Assembly: GCF_030052815.1 (NCBI RefSeq)
Contig: NC_079507.1
Span: 14,592,141-14,656,140, forward strand
Length of the DNA: 64,000 nucleotides
Direction: 5' to 3'
Source of the DNA: Hevea brasiliensis
Lineage: Eukaryota > Streptophyta > Magnoliopsida > Malpighiales > Euphorbiaceae
Shown: in pieces, positions 23,403 to 35,215 of the stretch
Numbering within the stretch: position 1 is the stretch's first letter
Layout: each line of letters begins with the position of its first letter
Notes under the pieces: generated by a model
Databases searched by the model: none
Seen by the model: only the letters and a program-made list of their open reading frames with translations
Told to the model about the DNA's origin: nothing
Position numbers and translations under genes: made by a program

Positions 23403-25676
23403 TGTCACACCCTACTCCCCCGTAAGATGTAACATGATCCCGTAGTACACCTAATGAATTACCGTACTTCGCCTACCGATAACCCATTAGATATACTACA
23501 AGAGATTTTAAAAACAATTTTTGGGAAATTTAAATCATCGATTAAAATCTGGTGTTATAAAAGTTTTTCAAAATTTCGGCAAAGTGCCGGCTTTGGGAAA
23601 ACAGTTCTTCAATCCTGCAAAAGAAAATGCTCCCAATATGTTTTCTCAAATACAACTTCAATAACTTCATTTGAACCCATAATTCAAATCTCAATAATCA
23701 AATCAATCTCCTCATAAAAGAAACATTTCATTGATTATAAGACTCAAAATTTATATTACAAAACTATTCAAGTAAATGAAATCCCAAATTTACATTTACA
23801 ATAATTTACATTTAATTACATACCAAAATATTTTACAAGAGTTTTTATATAACTACTCAAATAATTTACATACATATTATTACATGCATAAATCAAAACC
23901 TATGTACATGGGTATACCTATAATATACCTGGAGCTGATCTGAAAGCGTCTTCAAAGAAAATTACTCACTGCTCTATGCTCTTCTTACCTGCAACAGCAT
24001 ACAAAGCTATCGCTGAGTGGTGAACTCAGTGGTGCACAACTATAATTTAAAACATAGTACAATATACATTGACAAAATTTACAGTAAATAATTTGGAAAT
24101 CTGAATACTCATCAAATTCCAAAACTCAAAATATTCATTACCAATAATGTAAATCATTTGTATAAAATGACTTTAATCACGAAATTCAATTTATCAAATC
24201 ATGACCAACCATTTAAGGTAGTTCTAACAAAATCAATTATACATAAATCATAACTGAAATCATAATTCTTTATTGTTCAAAAACATTCTGTGTCTCAAAA
24301 ATCATGTTGTATCTCAAAAATCATTCTTTATCTCACTAACTATGCAAGACTAATCCGAAAGGGCCATATTCGATGTGATTCTAACTCCCTATGGTCGGAG
24401 AGGTTGAATCATCGTGCACAGTACCATCACAATAATGAATCTTCCGCAAGGGCCATAACGATAAAATAAACTTAGATCTAACCTCAAATCAGAGGAAAAT
24501 CTAAGCCTGTGCACGTACCATGGTAATCAAAACACAACTAACTCCATTGTCTTCTCAACAAATGAGAGAGACGGGTGATAACCTAGTCGAGCATCTATAG
24601 TGAGATATAAAACAATATCACAATTCTTTTAGTGAGCATAAATCACAATATAATTCAATTCAAATTCAATTCCAATATCCAATAATTTTTATGCTCATCA
24701 TAATTCAAATCATAAATTTGCGTTTTCCATGAAAATTACCATCACAATTCAAAACATGTTCTATCACAATTTTCCAAAATATAATTTATTCAATCCATAA
24801 CAATGCTTAATACTTGTGGAAATACCATTTCACAAAGCTAAATTCATACATACTATAACAATTTTCAATAATCATTGAATTAAATCCAATGCTTGTTAAA
24901 CATAATACATAAGAAAAGTATGTCATTTAAACATATGAAATATTCAAACAAAATCAGTTAAAAACTAGTTGTGCACAAACCTCTTATTAACTGCCTCCTG
25001 GTCTTGACTCAGTATTTCCTTCCCTTTTCCTGAGTCTTTGCTAACTGAGAAACACAATTTGAAGTGTTTCAGTACTAAATTAAACTGTCTCTAACGATAA
25101 TGTTTAATAAGTAATTCACTGAATGCTATTATTTGCTTAATCAACCTAATATATCGACCCTCGATGCATTCTGGGTAAATTAGGTTTTAGTGTTACTAAC
25201 GTGTTACATTCGATAGTCTTTTAGGGTTGATATATGTTACCAAGTTCATTTCCGTGTATACTGCATTTTCTTGCAATTTGCTGGATTCCGGGATACTAGT
25301 TTGACCTAGCCAGACAACCTAGTTCCCTCAGTTTTCAGGTTTTGGTCAAAACTACAAACTTGTAGATCTATGTCTTATGGAACGCGGGGCAAAATTTCAG
25401 GTCATTCTGAGTTATGTAGACCAAGTTATGGTCATTTTACTATTGCTGGTCAAATTGCATCAAAATTGGTCACTTTAGGTCATTTTAGGTCAATTTTGGT
25501 TCGGCCAGTTTTTGGACCCGAACTTGTGCAAGCTGTTTGACTTGCTTATGGTCATTTCTGGGCTTTGGTATCTTCATAAGACTTGTAGATATGGGTCTTA
25601 ACTATTCATGGTCAAAATTTTAGGTCAATTGGACTTGTTTTGAGTGAGTTATTGCCTAAACACTAACTACTACCCA
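23403..25676 (-). repeat. Truncated 3' LTR of the 23403-33424 element
   Basis: It is nearly identical to 29428-31745 until ACTACTACCCAA, then stops matching at about 25676. The missing part corresponds to the first ~1.7 kb of the LTR in transcription sense. A hairpin (CTGAGT/ACTCAG) lies at 24013-24029, and a CGGCA/TGCCG hairpin at 23577-23589. Confidence 0.88.
24013..24029 (-). other. LTR hairpin, CTGAGT/ACTCAG class
   Basis: A 6-bp stem with loop GGTGA. Equivalent hairpins lie at 30043-30059, 44012-44028 and 55636-55652. On the sense strand it is followed by GATAGC and then GCAGGTAAG, a good match to a splice donor. Confidence 0.7.
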
Positions 25677-26672
25677 AGGCCTAAACACTTGACCTCAACT
25701 CTTAATATCATCAGAACTCTTTCTTACCATAAATGATTTCTCTAAATCATTTTATGAACCTCATAGACCATGGTTAACACCTAGCATAGCATGCCATGGC
25801 CACCCAATTAGTAATAAGGTTTACCTTAAATGAACCTATAATCATATGTTACCATGCACTAGAATCTCTCTGTTACAAAATCCCAACTCAAGCTGGAGTC
25901 ATGGTTTATGTCAAACTCCATTTGCTATGAATATTATGTTCTCTTTTAATTCCAGTTCTTGATTAAAAAGATTTTCTCATCAGAAACTCTTTTCTGAATA
26001 AATCTATCTGTCCTGGCCAGGAACTTGAAACATCAAGAACAATTAAATGAACATAGGATTTTATCTCTATTTACTTAGAGGAATAGATTCCATCTTAATC
26101 AACACCTACCTCCATATATAACTAGTAGGAGCCAACACATGCCCATATACCCATACACAGTACAAGTATGAAAGCAGTATCAAACTCAAACTACCTATAT
26201 ACAAGATAACTGTGCTATCTCAGGTCTAAAGATTATATGCACTGATATGATTTATGACAAAACATTGACAAGAGTAAACTCCATGTGCTTGTCATAAGTG
26301 TCACTGGTTCGGCCTACTTATCATTTATAAGTGCCTATCATATTTGTTATATGGCATGAGACTCACCATTCCATCTTATTTATATCTCATATAAATAACT
26401 TGGGAACAAACATGAATACAATCTTTCTGGATAAGTCATGTCCTTATTATGAAGTATCCTCGATTGCGAACCTATTTATGATACTTTGTGCTAGAAATAT
26501 TGTCACTCATATTCTTAACAACTTAAGAATAATATTTCTAACAAAATATCAATGGACCTTTTCTATTACACATAAATATATTATGTAAACGGAAAAGTGG
26601 AAATGCCTTTTATTAATAAAAATATATACAAGATACATACTAAATGATATGCTCTAGGGCATACTACTAACA
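25677..26672 (-). repeat. Truncated unrelated LTR, perhaps Ty1/copia
   Basis: On the minus strand it starts TGTTAGTAGTATGCCCTAGA directly after the pol bases GAAGA, as a fresh LTR end would. It has no similarity to the gypsy LTRs around it. The other end, with its target duplication, is missing: sequence passes straight into the truncated gypsy LTR at 25676. I infer an LTR insertion into pol followed by a deletion that removed its far end, the pol tail and the start of the gypsy 3' LTR. There is no coding sequence, so the copia assignment rests only on the TGTTAG start and general appearance. Confidence 0.5.
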
Positions 26673-27587
26673 TCTTCCTCATATGAGAGGTCTGGATTTA
26701 CTTCAATCTCTTCAACTGATAGTACATGAGATAGGTCAGATCTGTACCTCCTTAACATGGACACATGGAAGACATTGTGTATCCTTGCTAACTCTGGAGG
26801 TAATGCCAACTGATATGCCAAAGGACCCACTCTTTCTAGAACCTCATATGGTCCGATGAAACGAGGACTCAGTTTCCCCTTTCTGCCAAATCTCATAATC
26901 CTCTTCCAAGGAGAAACTTTGAGGAATACCTTATCACCCACTGCATACTCAATATCTTTTCTCTTCAGATCAACATAGGACTTCTGACGGTCTGATGCAG
27001 CCTTGAGTCTATCTCTGATCAATCTGATCTTTTCCTCTGTCTGCTGAACAATTTCTGGCCCAATCATCTTCCTTTCACCTACTTCATCCCAACATAGGGG
27101 AGTTCTGCACTTTCTACCATACAAAGCTTCATATGGAGGCATCCCAATGCTTGATTGGTAGCTGTTGTTATAAACAAACTCAATCAAAGGCAAGTGTGTA
27201 TCCCAACTACCTTCAAACTCAATCACATAAGCCCGTAGCATATCCTCCAATATATGAATAACCCTTTTAGGTTGGCCATCTGTCTGTGGGTGGAATGCTG
27301 TGCTGAAGTTCAATCTAGTTCTTAGGGCTCTCTGAAGACTACCCCAGAATCTAGAAGTGAACCTAAGATCTCTGTCTGATACAATCGATACTGGCACTCC
27401 ATGTAATTTTACAATTTCATATATGTACAATCTGGCCAATCTTTCTAGGCTATAGTCCATCTGGACTGGCAAAAAGTGAGCAGACTTGGTTAGTCTATCA
27501 ACTATAACCCATACTGCATCATGACTATTCTGTGTCCTTGGAAGTCTCATCACAAAATCCATAGTTATCTGTTCCCTTACAATGTTT
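26673..27587 (-). pseudogene. Integrase core and C-terminal region, uninterrupted ORF
   Basis: This is the longest clean gypsy reading in the window (about 295 residues before junction sequence). It runs from MDFVMRLPRTQNSHDAVW through SDRDLRFTSRFW, FSTAFHPQTDGQPKRVIH, CWDEVGERKMIGPEIVQQ and IHNVFHVSMLRRYRSDLSHV to the chromodomain start NPDLSYEE, where the unrelated LTR cuts it. Both catalytic aspartate segments look intact, but the glutamate in the usual GQSER segment is lysine here (GQPKR), so strand transfer should fail. The ORF has no intron at the RVIH/ILED position. Upstream it joins a foreign fragment at about 27588. Confidence 0.9.
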
Positions 27588-27835
27588 CATAGGGTGCCAC
27601 TTGTATGCTAGCTTGACACTTATTATTGTATACAAATTCTATTAGTGGGATGTATCTGTCCCATCTCCCCTCGGATTCAAGGACAGAAGTTCTTAGTATA
27701 TTCTCGAGGGTTTATTACATTTTACAGGTTATTATTATCATTTCATTTCATTATTTATAGAAACTCAACGAGTTTCAAAATTTACCTAAATCACTTGTTT
27801 CGACTGTCCATCCGTCTGAGGATGATAAGTCGTAC
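27588..27835 (-). pseudogene. Second, intron-bearing integrase fragment from another subfamily
   Basis: Minus strand: ISTTYHPQTDGQSKQVI, a stop codon TAG where CAG is expected, a 74-bp intron relic, then TLENILRTSVLESEGRW and PLIEFVYNNKCQASIQVAPY. It then joins the neighbouring integrase at GGAACAGATAACT. The stretch duplicates a region that is present again, intact and intronless, in the adjacent ORF, so it comes from a different element. The upstream boundary near 27835 is approximate. Confidence 0.8.
27712..27785 (-). other. Decayed intron at the same integrase position
   Basis: It starts GTAAATTTTG directly after the glutamine-codon position (now TAG) and ends TGTAATAA, with the acceptor AG mutated to AA. 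It is 74 bp, exactly the length of the intron at 15586-15659, and the two align along their whole length with many matches (shared AAATGATA, ACT..TTGA..TT). The flanking exons are homologous. Confidence 0.8.
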
Positions 27836-28582
27836 TGATATCTCTAAGCTTATAGCAATTACTATGGTACAGGTAATTCACATTAATATAAATGAGTCAC
27901 TGACTCTAGCTACCTTACAAGTGTAGTCGTTTGATAGGCTAGTTCTGAAGTTTTAAATTCCTGACTAAAATTTTCACATTTATTTCCAGTAATAGTACTC
28001 TATTCGGGTGCAACTGTATCAATTTATAGATTACTTACAAATATTCTTAATTTATTATACCACGAGGAAGCACGCAGCTCTACACAATAATCCCGTGTCG
28101 GTACTATAATCTGCAGCTTACAATACAAACATCGAGAACATTATATAGTCACTATGTTATAACCTCATGGACTAGGTTTTCTAACATCTTATCTTTCTCG
28201 AATCCACTAATATCCCAAACCGATTCTGATTACAATATCCATTAATAATTACTAACATTAACATCTTTGCCCTCATCTAGAGCAATTCTATTACTGTAAC
28301 TTACTTTTAGGTCCTCTTGCCTTACATTAACTAGGTTTGCCAATTAGCTTTATAATTTATGGTATGTTAGAAAATACTTTTAGCTAACAATTCTTCCAAA
28401 ATTAATTTCAATCATACTTGTTATTATAGTTATTGTCCTAAAGGACTAGTCACTAATACATCAAAATTCATTCCCATGTAAAGGAATAACAACAGAACAT
28501 ATAGTTCTGACACTAACACACAACTAAGTAGTGCTGGGATCAAATAATAACTAATTGTTTCTTTCAAAAATTAAGAACTTAC
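27836..28582. other. Unassigned AT-rich stretch between gag remnant and integrase fragment
   Basis: No gag, protease or RT similarity is visible on either strand. On the minus strand it opens with GTAAGTTC directly after the gag remnant, a strong splice-donor match. It may be the 5' part of an intron or filler from the rearrangement; I cannot decide. Confidence 0.4.
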
Positions 28583-29228
28583 CAGCAGCTACATCTGAAG
28601 TTTCAGCTCTTTCTCCTTGGCGCATAGTGGACGCTCTGATTGGTGCGCTACTATATTCGGGTTAATTCACTGTGTTATAGTGGTGAGGAGTACCAACTCT
28701 ATTTCTATCTCGACTCTGACTGACGGTCTGTGAACTCCGGAAAGCAGATCGAGGTGCTCTAATACAATCTTTAGCAAAGTGTCCAAGTTTTCCACAATTG
28801 TAGCAGGCTCCAGAGGCCCTTCGACAAATACCTCCATGTAGTTTACCACAAACATGGCAGAAACGGGCAGAATAGGAACTTCTGGTTGTTCGATGACTAG
28901 ATCTTGGTGTTCTCTGCCCTGATGATCCGCCTCAATCATATCTCTGAGTTCGGAGTTCCTCAAATTCTCTTATCTTCCTCAAAGTACTGCTCGAGCTCTG
29001 ACCCGTAGATTTCTCCCTCTTCTCTATTTCACACTGCCCTTGTGGGGGTTGGGTCTGTACTTGGGCTTGGGCTGACAGATTATCAACCATTTATTGGAAG
29101 AAAGTGGCCATTTGCTGGGCCATTTGTGCAGTAATTTGTATTGGTACAACTGATGAGTCGGACCTTCGACACTTTGTGGGTGGGGCCTCAACTTGCACTA
29201 CGCCATCACCATTGTTCTATTGTCTCAT
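28583..29228 (-). pseudogene. gag remnant lacking capsid core
   Basis: Beginning near 29228 the minus strand reads NNGDGVVQVEAPPTKCRRSD, then ITAQMAQQMATFF, QAQVQTQPPQGQ and STLRKIREFEELRTQ. A knuckle pair follows: CHVCGKLHGGIC and the CCHC CYNCGKLGHFAKDC near 28800. The capsid-type region between N-terminus and knuckles, present in the 18255-19532 gag, is absent; a deletion probably joined STLRKI to REFEEL. The reading ends in RAETSDVAAG at the GTAAGT donor-like site. Stops remain at several positions. Confidence 0.75.
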
Positions 29229-29408
29229 TCTTCTCTTCCATATCTTTTCATAGGATTTTCTATTCCTGTACAACCAACATAAGGAGATTCCTCTCCATTA
29301 GTTCATATTTATGATGTAAATGTACTATATGTATCAAACATTTGAGCAGCTATAGTTACCGACAAAAAGATTTCAAATTCACAGTTCAAAATTTACTTTT
29401 AAACCATT

Positions 29409-29420
29409 GCTCTCATACCA
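29409..29420 (-). other. Primer binding site with one mismatch
   Basis: TGGTATGAGAGC on the minus strand, against TGGTATCAGAGC expected for initiator tRNA-Met, lies eight bases inside the 5' LTR end. Confidence 0.8.
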
Positions 29421-29427
29421 CAAAACA

Positions 29428-32400
29428 TGTCACACCCTACTCCCCCGTAAGATGTAACATGATCCCGTAGTACACCTAATGAATTACCGTACTTCGCCTA
29501 CCGATAACCCATTAGATATACTACAAGGGATTTTAAAAACAATTTTTGTGAAATTTAAATCATCAATTAAAATCTGGTGTTATAAAATTTTTTCAAAATT
29601 TCGGCAAAGTGCCGGCTGTATTTTGAGAAAACAGTTCTTCAATCCTGCAAAAGAAAATGCTCCCAATATGTTTTCTCAAATACAACTTTAACAACTTCAT
29701 TTGAACCCATAATTCAAATCTCAATAATCAAATCAATCTCCTCATAAAAGAAACATTTCATTGATTACAAGACTCAAAATTTATATTACAAAACTATTCA
29801 AGTAAATAAAATCCCAAATTTACATTTACAATAATTTACATTTAATTACATACCAAAATATTTTACAAGACTTTTCATACAACTGCTCAAATAATTTACA
29901 TACATATTATTACATGCATACATCAAAACCTATGTACATGGGTATACCTATAATATACCTGGAGCTGATCTGAAAGTGTCTTCAAAGAAACTTACTCACT
30001 GCTCTATGCTCTTCTTACCTGCGACAGCATACAAAGCATTCGCTGAGTGGTGAACTCAGTGGTGCACAACTATAATTTAAAACATAGTACAATATACATT
30101 AACAAAATTTACAGTAAATAATTTGGAAATCTGAATACTCATCAAATTCCAAAACTCAAAATATTCATTGCCAATAATGTAAATCATTTGTATAAAATGA
30201 CTTTAATCACGAAATTCAATTTATCAAATCATGACTAACCATTTAAGGTAGTTCCAACAAAATCAATTATACATAAATCATAATTGAAATCATAATTCTT
30301 TACTGTTCAAAAAAATTCTGTGTCTCAAAAATCATGTTGTATCTCAAAAATCATTCTTTATCTCACTAACTATGCAAGACTAATCCGAAAGGGCCATATT
30401 CGATGTGATTCTAACTCCCTATGGTCGGGGAGGTCGAATCATATTCTAACTCCCTATAGTCGGGGAGGTCGAATCATCATGCACAGTACCATCACAATAA
30501 TGAATCTTCCGCAAGGGCCATAACAATAAAATAAACTTAGATCTAACCTCAAATTAGAGAAAAATCTAAGCCTGTGCACGTACCATGGTAATCAAAACAC
30601 AACTAACTCCATTGTCTTCTCAACAAATGAGAGAGACGGGTAATAACCTGGTCAAGCATCTATAGTGAGATATAAAACAATATCACAATTCTTTTAGTGA
30701 GCATAAATCACAATATAATTCGATTCAAATTCAATTCCAATATCCAATAATTTTTATGCTCATCATAATTCAAATCATAAATTTGCGTTTTCCATGAAAA
30801 TTGCCATTACAATTCAAAACATGTTCTATCACAATTTTCCAAAACATAATTTATTCAATCCATAACAATACTTAATACTTGTGGAAATACCATTTCACAA
30901 AGCTAAATTCATACATACTATAATAATTTTCAATAATCATTGAATTAAATCCAATGCTTGTTAAACATAATACATAAGAAAAGTATGTCATTTAATCATA
31001 TGAAATATTCAAACAAAATCAGTTAAAAACTAGTTGTGCACAAACCTCTGATAATTGTCTCCTGGTCTTGACTCAGTGTTTCCTTCCCTTTTCCTGAGTA
31101 TTTGCTAACTGAGAAACACAATTTGAAGTGTTTCAGTACTAAATTAAACTGTCTCTAACGATAATGTTTGATAAGTAATTCACTGAATGCTATTATTTAC
31201 TTAATCAACTAATATATCGACCCTCGATGCATTCTAGGTAAATTAGGTTTTAGTGTTACTAACATGTCACATTCGATAGTCTTTTAGGGTTGGTACATGT
31301 TACCAAGTTCATTTCCGTGTATACTGCATTTTCTTGCAATTTCCTGGATTCCGAGATACCAGTTTGACCTAGTCGGACGACCTAGTTCCCTCGGTTTTTG
31401 GGTTTTGGTCAAAACTACAAACTTGTAGATCTATATCTTATGGAACGCAGGGAAAAATTTCAGGTCATTCTGAGTTATGTAGACCAAGTTATGGTTATTA
31501 TACTATTGCTGGTTAAATTGCATCAAAATTGGTCACTTTAGGTCATTTTAGGTCAATTTTGGTTCGGCCAGTTTTTGGACCCAAACTTGTGCAAGCTCTT
31601 TGAGTTTCTTATGGTCATTTCTGGGATTTGGTTTCTTCATAAGACTTGTAGATATCGGTCTTAACTATTCATGGTCAAAATTTCAGGTCAATTGGACCTG
31701 TTTTGAGTGAGTTATTGCCTAAAAACTAACTACTGCCCAAATGGTCAATTTTCAGGCCTTATTTGCACTTAATCCGGATTTGGTCATTTTTCAAGTTACC
31801 TTGCAAGAAGAATTTTGGCAAGCTTTCTTCATGAAAGTTGGCACATTTTGTGCCTAGTTTCACCTCCAATTGGTCTCATACCAATTGGAGCCACACACTT
31901 AAAGTTCTAGGCCTAAAACTCAAACTGCCTTATTGCATTTCCTTTATACACATCAAAGCCCACTTTTAACACTTACCAAACTCAACATTCAAGCCAATTC
32001 TGATTTGAACCATAACCTAAACATAGTTCACAACATATTATAGTTCATTTTGGCAGCTTACAATTACATTCAACATACACTATAAAGTGCAGAATTTTTC
32101 AACTCAATTTATAATAATTCAATCACCTAACCATAACACTTTTTTCATGTCCAACTTCACACCATCATATATACACTCAAACTGTCCTAACATCCAACAC
32201 AATTCAACATTAATATACCATAAACCAAGCATGAATTCCAACATTCTTCAAGAGTTAACAACCTGCCGCAATGGTACCTTTACATTCCATTAATTTCCAA
32301 GCTTCAAATTTCAATTTACATTTACATATACTAAGTATACATCACCCAAACAATTTCCTACACAATATACATTTAATCAATCATTTAATTCACCATTTAC

Positions 32401-33424
32401 AAGCAAAAATAAACTGTCTTCGAGGTGTTTCCATGGCTGCCAAAAGTACACATCCCCATTCAACATTAAACCTCAAAAATTTCTCCATAAACCAAACACC
32501 CATAACATCCTTACAAACTTTAATGAAGCAATAACCCAAAAATACAAACTTACCACTTTGGAAATTCTTCAAAACCTCTCCAAAACTTGGCCTTCTTGCT
32601 GCCTATCTACTGCCCAAGGCATGGTGATCACTTTTAATGAAGAAACCATAACCATTAGAAGCTTGGATCATGGATGCATGGAGGACTTCAAGGTATGGCC
32701 ATGGAGTCCCATGGAGGATAAATTCGACTGGTTTGAGATGAGGTTGAAGATGAACTCATTTCTGCTCATTTTAGCTCTTAAGTGTCCCACAATTCTAAGT
32801 TAGTGGAGCACTAACCATTATTTAATATTAGTTTAACCTTAACTTTCCTTATTCCCACAATTAACTCCCCATTTTTTGCTATTTACATTATGTACCACTA
32901 ATTTAATTTTTCATTATATTTTCCAAGTGTAATATCATGTATTTTTAATGGAAATTTAGGTCAAAAGACAACTCGGAATGTCAAATGACCACAATGCCCC
33001 TGTTCGGGTTGCATTCCCGATTTTTCGGTAACACCGGGTTTTGTCCGTTTTCTCTATTTCTCACTTTTCTTTATACTAATTAATTAATTTTTCTTTGATA
33101 TTTCTAATGGTATTTATACTTCAATAGGTGTCTATTTAAGTCCTAAAAATATTTTCCAGGGTTCCCTGCGGTCCAAGGCTAGTCAACGGTCCACGCCGCG
33201 ACTTCCTGATGAGGTCACCCATCGCTAGGGTTCTCGGCTCGCTTAACTTGGTTACATTTCTTTGCTATTATTTGTCCTTCATTTTTCTTGTATTTTCTTT
33301 TCTTGTATTTCATTATTTTATGTCTCCTCACTCATATCGAAGTGTAGTTCTAGGCATCCTAGCTGTCCGGACAACACTAGTCACTGGAACAGTAGAACGC
33401 ACTACCGAACATAGGGGTGTTACA
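29428..33424 (-). repeat. 5' LTR of the 23403-33424 element
   Basis: This is the full-length 3997-bp reference copy of the B-like family. On the plus strand it begins TGTCACACCCTACTCCC and ends CATAGGGGTGTTACA. It contains a tandem duplication of a 35-bp unit at about 30410-30480 and the ~200-bp units at about 31380-31890. The plus ORFs at 32087-32803 within it are chance readings. Confidence 0.93.
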
Positions 33425-35037
33425 AAGGCAGCCTATCTTAAAAGAGTTACACTAGTTGATACAGTTGGAGTTATCAGCTAAGGGTACATGGAGAGCTTAG
33501 ATAAAAGAGGCACCACTGTATTTGAGATAAGTGGTAGAGAGATAACATAAAGAACCTAAGTTGGTAAGGACAACTGAAGCAATGCAGAAGGGTAAGAACT
33601 TGAGTTTCAATTTGATGGGAAAGGAGTGTTGAGATATGGTAGTAAGTTATGTGTACCCAATGATACTAGATTCAAGGGAAACGTTATAAGAGAAGCTCAT
33701 AATGCTAGGTATAGCATTCAACCCAGAGCTACCAAAATGTATCAAGATCTAAAGAAGGTGTATTGGTGGCCTTCCATGGAAAAAGAGATATCACAGTTTA
33801 TGTCTACTTGTGAAGTCTATCAAGGAGTGAAGCTAGAACATCAAAAGTCTTTAAGAATGCTTAAACCACTACCCATTCAAAAGTGGAAATGAGAAAATGA
33901 GGCCATGGACTTTGTTGCGGGGTTACCTGTAGCCTTCCATAGACATAACTCAATTTGGGTTATAGTGGACAGGTTGATCAAGTCCACTTACTTCAATCCT
34001 ATTAGAGCTAACTATTTTATGGATAAGTTAGCTGAAGTGTACATGGTAGAGATAGTAAGGTTGCATGGAGCTCCAGTGACAATACTCTCTAATAAAGAAT
34101 CATAGTTCACATCAAGGTTTTAGCACTATCTTCAAAATGAATTAGGCACCAGGTTAGACTTCAGCATGGTTTTCCATTCTTAGGTAGATAGCCAGTCAGA
34201 GAGGACCATATAGACCTTAAAGAATATACTAAAAATGTTTGTACTTGACTTTGGAGGGTTATGGAAAAAGTACCTTCCACTAGTTAAAGTTGCATACAAT
34301 AACAGCTATCACTCTAGCATCAGAATGGCACTGCATAAAGCTTTGTATGTAAGGAAGTGTAGGTCTCCTGTGTGTTGGGAAGAAGAAAGTGAAAGGGCCT
34401 CAACAGTGATAGAGTTGGTGAAAATCACCAATCAAGCTATGCCTCTAATTAGGGCAAGGTTGAAGACAATAGCCAATAGACAAAAGAGCTATGCAGATCT
34501 TCATAGAAAAGAAGTGGTTTTCTAGGAGAGGGATATAGTGCTTCTAAAGATATCTCCAATGAAAGGTGTTATCCAGTTTGGGAGGAGAGGTAAACTAGCT
34601 CTGAGGTATATTGGACTATATGAAGTACTGTAAATGGTCAGAAATGTATCTTATAAGCTAGCTTAGCCACCAAAAATGGAGAGGATCCATCTAGTTTTTA
34701 ATATTTCTATGCTACAAAAGTTTGTGTCAGGCCAAACAAAGTTATAAGTGAAACAGACATGGAAATTTTAGAGGATCTTTTTAATGTCAAATAACTTACA
34801 TGGATTGTGGACACACAAATAAGGAGGCTGAGGAACAAGGAGATACCTATGGTTCAAGTTCTGTGGAATCACCATAACATTGAAGAATGCACTGAGGAAA
34901 CTCGTGGCTCTATGTTACAATAATATGCCCACCTGTTTTAGGTACAACCTGTTACACTTGTTATGTCTTTTTGTTTGGTTATGCTATATATGTTATGTTG
35001 TTATGTGAGTTGTTTAAAGATTCAAGGATGAATGTTC
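33425..35037 (+). pseudogene. Gypsy pol remnant: RNase H end, integrase and chromodomain (old plus element)
   Basis: In order: LCVPNDTRFKGNVIREAHNA; a degraded HHCC zinc region (H pair around 33690, CEVYQGVKLEHQKS near 33830); the core MDFVAGLPVAFHRHNSIWVI; SNKES where SDRDP is expected, so the second catalytic aspartate is lost; QSERTI with the glutamate kept; VAYNNSYHSSIRMALHKALY; RKCRSPVCWEE. The C-terminal region has FGRRGKLALRYIG. A chromodomain remnant at about 34800-34920 reads IRRLRNKEIPMVQVLWNHHN. No intron is present after SERTI (34215). Stops and frameshifts are frequent. Confidence 0.88.
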
Positions 35038-35039
35038 CT

Positions 35040-35050
35040 AGGGGGGAGAA
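35040..35050 (+). other. Polypurine tract of the old plus element
   Basis: AGGGGGGAGAA lies directly before the LTR start at 35051. Confidence 0.8.
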
Positions 35051-35215
35051 TACAACATTCACCTTTTTTTTATGTCGAAATTCCTGTCATTGATGGAAAG
35101 TTGTCGTGAAACTTAAGGTTTTATGGACAAGTGAATGGTGATAAGATGTATATGTGTATATGTTTGTATGAATCTAATGTGTTAAGAGTCTAGGTTGTAT
35201 ATGGGATATTAAGTG

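Larger units (their letters stand above)
23403..33424 (-). mobile_element. Rearranged, chimeric Ty3/gypsy element
   Basis: AAGGC lies at 23398-23402 and 33425-33429, and the host pol continues across. The minus-strand order is a full 5' LTR (33424-29428), a primer site with one mismatch, a gag remnant lacking its capsid core, about 750 bp of unassigned AT-rich sequence, a short integrase piece of another subfamily carrying an intron, an integrase/chromodomain ORF of the element's own family, part of an unrelated LTR, and a 3' LTR lacking its first ~1.7 kb. Protease, RT and RNase H are absent. Intact outer ends with a target duplication show insertion as a normal element, followed by or preceded by internal rearrangement. 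Confidence 0.85.

Noticed and set aside
26331..26588. 85-residue plus-strand ORF
   Set aside because: It lies in the non-coding LTR fragment at 25677-26672, with no recognisable domain.
28667..28963. 98-residue minus-strand ORF in gag region
   Set aside because: It is the wrong frame of the gag remnant. The true frame shows the knuckle pair CHVCGKLHGGIC and CYNCGKLGHFAKDC.
32087..32803. Overlapping plus-strand ORFs of 68-87 residues
   Set aside because: They lie inside an LTR. Compositional bias from AT-rich repeats explains them, and they are not conserved in the other LTR copies.
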